DNA of 47,500 nucleotides from Zygnema cylindricum (lineage: Eukaryota; Streptophyta; Zygnematophyceae; Zygnematales; Zygnemataceae), in assembly GCA_037447655.1 (NCBI GenBank), contig JBBHKE010003195.1, positions 37,501 to 85,000 on the forward strand. Reading direction: 5' to 3'. Each line of letters opens with the position of its first letter. Position 1 is the first letter of the stretch. Of the stretch, positions 41,749-47,500 are shown in pieces. Below the pieces are notes generated by a model, which was given only the letters and a program-made list of their open reading frames with translations, was not told the DNA's origin and did no database searches. Made by a program: the position numbers and the translations under genes.

Positions 41749-44112
41749 TAAGGGCGTGTTCCCATGTGTTCAAGTAGAGGTTTTTTTCCGTCGTTTTCAC
41801 AGAAAATGGGACTTTCAACGAGAAAATATTATGCCGTACGAAAAATGGGCAAAAACACAAGTACATTTTGCGTCCTCTTGGAACTTGGAAGGTACGGCAA
41901 TTTGGCTTTATTATCATCGCGAGCCACTTCCAGCTCATTTTCACACTTGCACTGGAATCAAATCGCGATCTGATTTTAACCAAAATAACACCCCATAGAC
42001 GAATAGAAAGCAGTTATTGCACGCGTGAAACGCCTTCGAAATTTTTTGAACGAGGGAGAGTACACGCGATTTTTTTACATGCTCGTCACGCGAGTGTACG
42101 TACAAAAATGACAAGCATGTACGGAAAAAAATCGTTGGGGTCTCGGACCACCACTTTCATTCATGGGTCCTTTGCAAAAATTTATAACGTCCTCGTCTCT
42201 CCCCATCTTTTTCATTCGACCGCTTCTCTTTCTCTCATCTCTAAATGGAATGAAGTATTAAATGAAAGATATATTTTTTTCTTTTTTTTTATATATTTTT
42301 GGTCTCATTTTGATGGCGTATCGAATGATAAATGGTAAGAAAAAGAAATCGGGAAGCCATGGCAGAAAGTTTACGTGTTGATGACGTCACAAGGTAGCAT
42401 GACTTCGCGATGTCACAAAACCCTAAACATCTACAATGTCACAAAAACTCGACGACTACAACCGTCGCCGTTTTTGTAGACGTCACTAATTTTAGGAAGT
42501 TTCGTAGTCCTCTACATTTCGTTTCGTACTATCGTAGGCTGTCGCATATTTTGTAGACGTCTACACCTATCACATATTTGAAGTAATGAAGGCGTAAGTA
42601 ATGATTGGCATTGGAACACTTTGAAAAGTACACCGTAAAATCTGCGCTAAAATCCAAAGTAACGTTTCAAAGTTACGGTTACATGGGAACTCGCCCTAAG
42701 AGAATAGATTTTATTTCCAACAACGCGATAGTAACACCGTCAAAGTACAAAACATGGTTGACACTAATTAACTTAAAGATATCAATTCGTGTAGATACTA
42801 CAAAAACTCCACACTAAATTTGGTCAATATTGAACAGTTGGTATTCCAAAAATATTCTAAGTCATAGACTCAAATTTCTAAGACTTATTAAAGCTTACTT
42901 TTCAATATATAAAACAAGACATTTAAGGTCAGATTTACTTTGCGAACATACTGCATTGCAATATGCTACTCTGTCGAAACCTAAAATTAAAGCATCCTGC
43001 TTGGCGAGCCGACCGACTTTTGTTACTATGTCACAAAAGTTAAAATTACCTGTACGAACGTACAACATGTTACACGATGCAAGTCTGTCCGTACTTTATT
43101 CAAAGGGTTGACACACTAAAATCAAAAGTGCAAAGTAGATTACTGTATTGTAACTATGTAAAGGTGCGTCCCCATGAAATCGGTACTTTGATAAAATAAT
43201 TTGGACTGTAGAGAAGATTCGCCGTACTACTTTGAAGAGCGTCCCAATGTGCGAAAATGAAATCGGAACTTTGAAATGTGACGGTTGTAGACGTAGGTAC
43301 AACTTCTGGCGATTGAAGACGACTACCAAACATCCAACGATAAGTGACGCCAACAAAAACATCGACAATTATAGACGTCCAGATTTTTTTGAAATTGTAG
43401 ATGTTTAGGGTTGGTGACATTGTGACGTCACGCTCACTTGTGACAACGTCGACATCACTAACTCAAAAACTTTCCGCCATGGTTTCTCGATTACGATTTT
43501 TCTAATCTTCTCACTCGACTTCCCATTCAATAAAAACCAAAAAATTGTCAAAATATATATTTTTCAAAGATCCTTCATTTTCTACCAATGGTGTCATATC
43601 TCATTTTAAAAAGTGTGAGAAAAAAGTGACAGTGTGAGAGGGAGAGAGGAGAGGCGACGACGGAGGATATTTTTGCAAAGGACCCATGAATGGGAGTGGA
43701 GATCCGAGATCCCGGCGAATTTTTTTCCGTACATACAAGTAACGGGCAGAGAGATATATACCGAGTACTCTCCCTCATCCAAAAATTTTCCAACTCCTGT
43801 GGAGCGTGCGTGGGTCGTTTTTCATTCTCTGTTTGGGCAGTATTTTAACTCAAAACACCCCATCGAGGTGGTTTTGGATGAAGTTTTTTGATGGGCTCAA
43901 TTCTCTTGCTCGGTGGTCGAAAAGTGGAAAACGCCAAAATGTGTTCACATGACGACAAACATGTAATACATTCAAAGTATAGTATTCACGTTTGCTATAC
44001 TTTGGTAAAAATGATTTTCTCGTACAACTGAAGTTTTTCTCAAAGTTCCCTGAATTTTAGGGCAAAACAACAGAGAAAATTCGATACTTTAACACATTGG
44101 GACACCCCCTAA
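41749..44112. mobile_element. 2.36-kb foldback element with TAA target duplication (PIF/Harbinger-like)
   Basis: TAA at 41749-41751 and 44110-44112 flank ends GGGCGTGTTCCCATGTGTT and the inverse of GGGGGTGTCCCAATGTGTT. A TWA target duplication and G-rich ends fit PIF/Harbinger elements. Long inverted arms are about equidistant from the ends: CATTCATGGGTCCTTTGCAA (about 42155) versus its inverse (about 43675), and AACCCTAAACATCTACAAT (about 42420) versus its inverse (about 43400). The middle (42560-43140) holds no transposase. Short ORFs inside are arm artefacts. Confidence 0.72.
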
Positions 44113-44840
44113 CTCATGATAATGAACAAGTACAACACTATACTATCCCTATTATATACTGCTGAAAAGTACGAGGTCGATTTGAAGGCTAGATTCATGC
44201 AGAACAACTGAACGTAGGTTTAAGATTTGAAGAATGGCAATCCACTGACACCATTCATATCCACGAGTCTAATGGCAACCTGTCTAGTGCCGATGAATAT
44301 TGGCGTATATGTTATCCCATCTTTTTGTCTTGATGAACGACGGTATGGTCTTTCTTCATTCTCGCGTTGGGCAGCCACATGCACAACTCAACGTCACATG
44401 AGGCCGCTCGTTTAAATTCGCGCCTCTTTTCAACTAATAAATAAATAAAATGAGCCAGGCATACATTTTAGCTCGAAAATTAGCAGTAATTGTACAATGT
44501 GATCATCTAAAGCCAAAAGTGTTTTGTCTTTTAATGACGTAATTAGTATGATCTATGACTGTATTGAACCTTGTAGAGCAGTACAAATGTAACATGTTAA
44601 GGTGCTAAGCCCCTTCATTATTTGTTGTAATGGGAAAAAGTAATTTGTGATACACTCATAGGGCTAAAATGAACATGAGCTAAATGAAGCTTTATTGTAT
44701 TGTTGTGTATCCGTTAATATCTTATCGGTGTAATTTTTATAAAGGATATTATCGTCACCAAGGCCCTGTATATAGCTCTATCACAATTCGGTTAAAACCA
44801 AATCTACAGTGTCATGATGGACAAAAAATGCGGAAACAAA
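44113..44840. other. Anonymous DNA, no gene seen
   Basis: Short ORFs (for example 44227-44415) have no recognisable motif. No repeats with clear boundaries. Confidence 0.35.
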
Positions 44841-44847
44841 TAAGAAA

Positions 44848-45000
44848 GATAGAGGGAGATGGAGAGGGAGAGGGAGAGGGAGAGGGAGAGTTAAAGGAGA
44901 GGGAGAAGCGGAGGAAGAGGGATAAGGGAAGGAAGAGAAAAAGAAAAGAGATAGAAATAGGAGAGGGAAAAGGAGGCGGATAGGGAGAAAGCGAGGGATA
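44848..45000 (+). repeat. GA-rich tract with (GGAGAG)n
   Basis: Begins with GGAGAGGGAGAGGGAGAGGG and degenerates into mixed purines with occasional T. The ORFs reading G/E/K/R repeats here are not genes. Confidence 0.8.
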
Positions 45001-45500
45001 AAAAAGTTTTGTTTTTAAAGAATGGCTATATCTAAAAACTGGACAACCAAAAAAAAAAAAAAACCTTAAAAGGTGAGAGAGGAAGCGAAACTCACGAATT
45101 GTTGTGAGCATCACGTGGCCTTGAAACTTCGAAAGCGAATGGCTTTTTGTGCGCCCTCCTCATTTTAAGTTAAACCGCTAAATTGAAATTTTAATGACAT
45201 TGTTGAAAATAAATACCAATGTTGTTGGTTTACACTATTTTTTAATATTTTACTAAAGTTGTCGGCATACTATTGTAATATTTTACGTGAATAAGTTCAC
45301 AGTCTTAAAATAGCGTAACTTGTTACTCTATTTTTTTATGGCGAGCTCAAAATAGCGTCTACCGACCTCAAAATAATGTCAATAATTATTCTATTGACAT
45401 ACATGTTAAGGGGACATAAGACATGAAAAACAGGGTTAAAGGGATTAACGGGGACACTATTCTTGTGTTCACATGGTCGAACGTTCGAACATGTGCTAAC
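45001..45500. other. AT-rich spacer, nothing recognised
   Basis: No coding motif. Short TAAAATAGCGT-like words repeat around 45310-45375. Confidence 0.35.
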
Positions 45501-45703
45501 TACACCGCGAATCGTTATTAGTGTTATGAACTCTATATCGGCACCCCAAAATTTTGACATTAATACCTTAAATAGAATAAACTACACTATTTAAGGACGT
45601 GGACCATAATCTGCCACGTCTCCTGGCACTAAATTAGAATGAATGACCCTAATTTTTTCTTTACACTAATAATTTCTCAACGCTAATAACGATTCGCGGT
45701 GTA
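45501..45703. mobile_element. 203-bp MITE of family A, second full copy
   Basis: Ends TACACCGCGAATCGTTATTAG and CTAATAACGATTCGCGGTGTA, outermost TA on both sides. Collinear in reverse orientation with 9619-9821, sharing CTCTATATCGGCACCCCAAA and GCCACGTCTCCTGGCAC. Both copies are exactly 203 bp. Confidence 0.8.
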
Positions 45704-45814
45704 GCGGAGAGAGTGATAAAAATTTAAAGAGTTTATTGTTTTACTCCTCATTTAACGGGAAAAACTTGCAAACTGCGTTATATGTAATAGTTTTTTGTTT
45801 TTTAATGTACGGAA

Positions 45815-45945
45815 TAGTACGGAAGGAAATTCATTAACGATTTTTTGCGATTTGATCAAAAGGTTCAATGCGTTTGTTACGTATAATTCGTCGCGTACGG
45901 TACGTTCGCACTAACCGCCGTGAATAACTATGGTGGAAACGCTAT
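45815..45945. repeat. Fragment of the nested MITE family of 2906-3386
   Basis: In reverse complement it matches the left end of that element: CATAGTTATTCACGGCG, TTAGTGCGAACG, ATTATACGTAACAAACGCA, TTGAACCTTTTGA and TCGTTAATGAATTT. The other end was not found nearby. Confidence 0.6.
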
Positions 45946-46003
45946 AACGCGGTAAACAAGTACTGTACTATACGCATATTAGACCTATAAATATCCGTAC
46001 AGT

Positions 46004-46336
46004 ATGGAGAAGGAAACACAGAGCGTTTCGGATAGTTTTCGAACATTTGAAAATTTGAAGTACGCACACGTAATTCGCAGTCGTTGTTTTTCGCCAACAG
46101 GGAACACGCGCACAGCGAATCAGGGTGAAGTTCCATTAGACGAAAAGTGGGGCTCGTTACTGGATGCCGTATTTTTTCGTACAGAGCCGTACAGAGTCGT
46201 ACCAGATTTTTTTTTTGTCGGACGAAACATCGTTACTGGAAAGCTGTCGGGAAGCTCCAATGATGTAGGCGTAATTCCTGACCGTTGGATGTTTCACTTT
46301 TTGAAATCCACGAAGCAATCAAAGCACATCATCTAG
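46004..46336 (+). CDS. Unassigned ORF of 110 residues
   Basis: MEKETQSVSDSFRTFENLK ... RWMFHFLKSTKQSKHII. Composition is protein-like, with few runs of one base. No domain recognised; no transmembrane segment or signal peptide. TATAAATA lies at about 45985, only some 12 bases before the ATG, which is too close for the usual TATA-to-start spacing. Could be a chance ORF or part of an unrecognised transposon. Confidence 0.25.
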   Translation: MEKETQSVSDSFRTFENLKYAHVIRSRCFSPTGNTRTANQGEVPLDEKWGSLLDAVFFRTEPYRVVPDFFFVGRNIVTGKLSGSSNDVGVIPDRWMFHFLKSTKQSKHII

Positions 46337-47000
46337 AGTTGGGGCCCACTAGATGATTTCCATTCATTACCATTGGTACACGTGAAACGTAAAAAATATA
46401 TCTACGTTGTACAAGCGATCACAGGCGTGCACGTCGTACATGCCATGTGCCTCCTGCCACGTTGAATGCAGGTCAGGTGAAAATATCCTCGCACGCTCGT
46501 CTGACATCCACCGACATTCAAAGTTTGCCGCGACCTTCAAAGTTTGTCGCGTCTTTTTGCCATTCTCATTCGAAATTTTGATTTCCATTTTCAAAATCAA
46601 AATCTAGCCGAAAACTTTATGTACGAATCATTAATTACCTCCGGTGGTACAGAAATTTCGTATAGATATTCCGTTAATAGATTTTCTTTCTCAAGATTTT
46701 TAGAATTTGTACTCTAACCTACGTGGCGCCAATCATAATTGAGGAAGGTTCGTTCCTGGCCCGACAAAATGGAGCGGACTTCCAGTAAACGCTGCCAGTA
46801 GACTTGTCCGTACATTTACTGGGACCGCCTAATGGAACGTCACCCTCAGACGCAGCGTTGCTTTCGCACTCTTGTCGTCTGTTGACGTGACATAATGGAG
46901 AATATGGGAGAGCACAATCACCAACATGCTGCGAAATAGGAAATTGCAGTACTCACCAGAGAGGTTTCTCTCAGGTTTCACTTCAAAAGTTCAAAGGTCC
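46337..47000. other. Anonymous DNA upstream of a possible exon
   Basis: No motif recognised. AAAGTTTG(C/T)CGCG occurs twice at about 46518 and 46536. Confidence 0.3.
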
Positions 47001-47008
47001 TTCCCACT

Positions 47009-47143
47009 GTGCTGGACAAACGCGATTTCTTTCACCTGATTGGTGGCGCCGTACACTTCACGTCGTACATTTCAAATCTTTGCAGAAATCCGTACGGTAC
47101 GGAGGAATTTATGGGAGAGGTTCAAGAGTTGAGACAGGAAATA
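47009..47143 (+). CDS. Possible first exon of an unassigned gene
   Basis: MLDKRDFFHLIGGAVHFTS ... FMGEVQELRQEIE, followed by a strong splice donor ATAGAG|GTGAGT at about 47143/47144. The last residues are charged and could start a coiled coil. Downstream DNA is GA-rich and non-coding in character, which suits an intron. No acceptor or second exon can be seen before the window ends, so this is tentative. Confidence 0.25.
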
Positions 47144-47345
47144 GAGGTGAGTGCCCGCAGGACAAGGGAGATGGAAGGTAAGAAAGATAAGGATGGAAAG
47201 AGAGAGAATTAGTCATTTGGAGAGAGAAAGGCAGAATTAAAAAGGGAAGTCAGAGAGGGAAGTAGATATTTTAGAGAGGGAAGGAGCGAAGAAAACTGGG
47301 AGGGGGAGAAGCAGAAGAATAAAATGAGAAAGAGATAGGTAGGTA
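47144..47345 (+). repeat. Degenerate GA-rich stretch
   Basis: Purine-rich with GAGAGAGAAAGG, GAGAGGGAAG and GGGAGGGGGAG words, less regular than the tracts at 13981 and 44848. Confidence 0.6.
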
Positions 47346-47500
47346 CCTAGAATGAGAAGGAGAGGAAGGGAATAAGGCAGAGATGAAAAAGTGACAAAGA
47401 ATTAGGTTTCTTAACGAGACATAAACGTGGCTGAAATCTTTCTAAAGCTTTAACGTTTTCGCCAATCGTACAGATTTTCACAATAAGAATAGTTATACTA

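Noticed and set aside
41868-43891. Several 70-150 codon ORFs inside the large foldback element
   Set aside because: They lie in the inverted arms, have mirror counterparts, and show no transposase motif.
44684-45114. Charged or phenylalanine/serine-rich ORFs on both strands
   Set aside because: Translations of the GA-rich repeat and A/T runs.

Overview
The window looks like nuclear DNA of a land plant. It carries a leucine-rich-repeat receptor kinase (LRR-RLK) with a typical plant kinase domain, a phase-2 GT-AG intron, and plant-type Ty1/copia, hAT, PIF/Harbinger-like and MITE transposons. The species is not identifiable from sequence alone. A bryophyte or liverwort is my guess, with low confidence, from the style of the receptor kinase and the high frequency of GTAC/CGTAC words. 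Most of the window is transposon-derived and broken; no gene can be shown to be intact from end to end.

Layout: (1) 1-2454, minus strand: the 5' exon of an LRR-RLK with signal peptide, LRRs and transmembrane segment, interrupted by one nonsense codon at 1363-1365; its kinase exon lies beyond the left edge. (2) 2455-2614: pyrimidine-rich leader. (3) 2835-10306: transposon block, with two hAT-type MITEs nested inside each other with clean 8-bp target duplications, a hAT transposase pseudogene (copy A), foldback elements and a run of three abutting MITEs. (4) 10887-13621, plus strand: an inverted second copy of the LRR-RLK. It lacks the signal peptide and first LRRs but keeps the rest of the ectodomain, the intron and a kinase exon with all catalytic motifs. 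Its arm (10907-12347) matches 1-1441 base for base in length with about 20 substitutions. (5) 13981-14430: purine-only tract. (6) 15600-28165: copia territory. A plus-strand element with an LTR-like region holding a 625-bp tandem duplication is followed by a minus-strand array of alternating internal regions and LTRs (internal, LTR-4, internal, LTR-1, internal, LTR-3, LTR-2). (7) 28166-31060: decayed sequence without recognisable genes. (8) 31061-40900: further nested MITEs, foldbacks and hAT copies B and C. (9) 41179-41535: a BED zinc-finger coding fragment. (10) 41752-44109: a 2.36-kb foldback element flanked by TAA. (11) 44110-47500: mostly anonymous DNA with one 203-bp MITE, GA-rich tracts, a small unassigned ORF and a possible exon at the right edge.

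How the parts relate: the two receptor-kinase copies point away from each other across about 9.4 kb of transposons. The inner end of the truncated copy lies against a MITE terminus, so transposon-associated breakage probably created the arrangement. A patch of dense amino-acid-changing differences in an otherwise nearly identical arm suggests gene conversion. The copia internal regions are all missing parts of pol, so they would depend on transposase or polymerase supplied from elsewhere, as would the MITEs and foldbacks.
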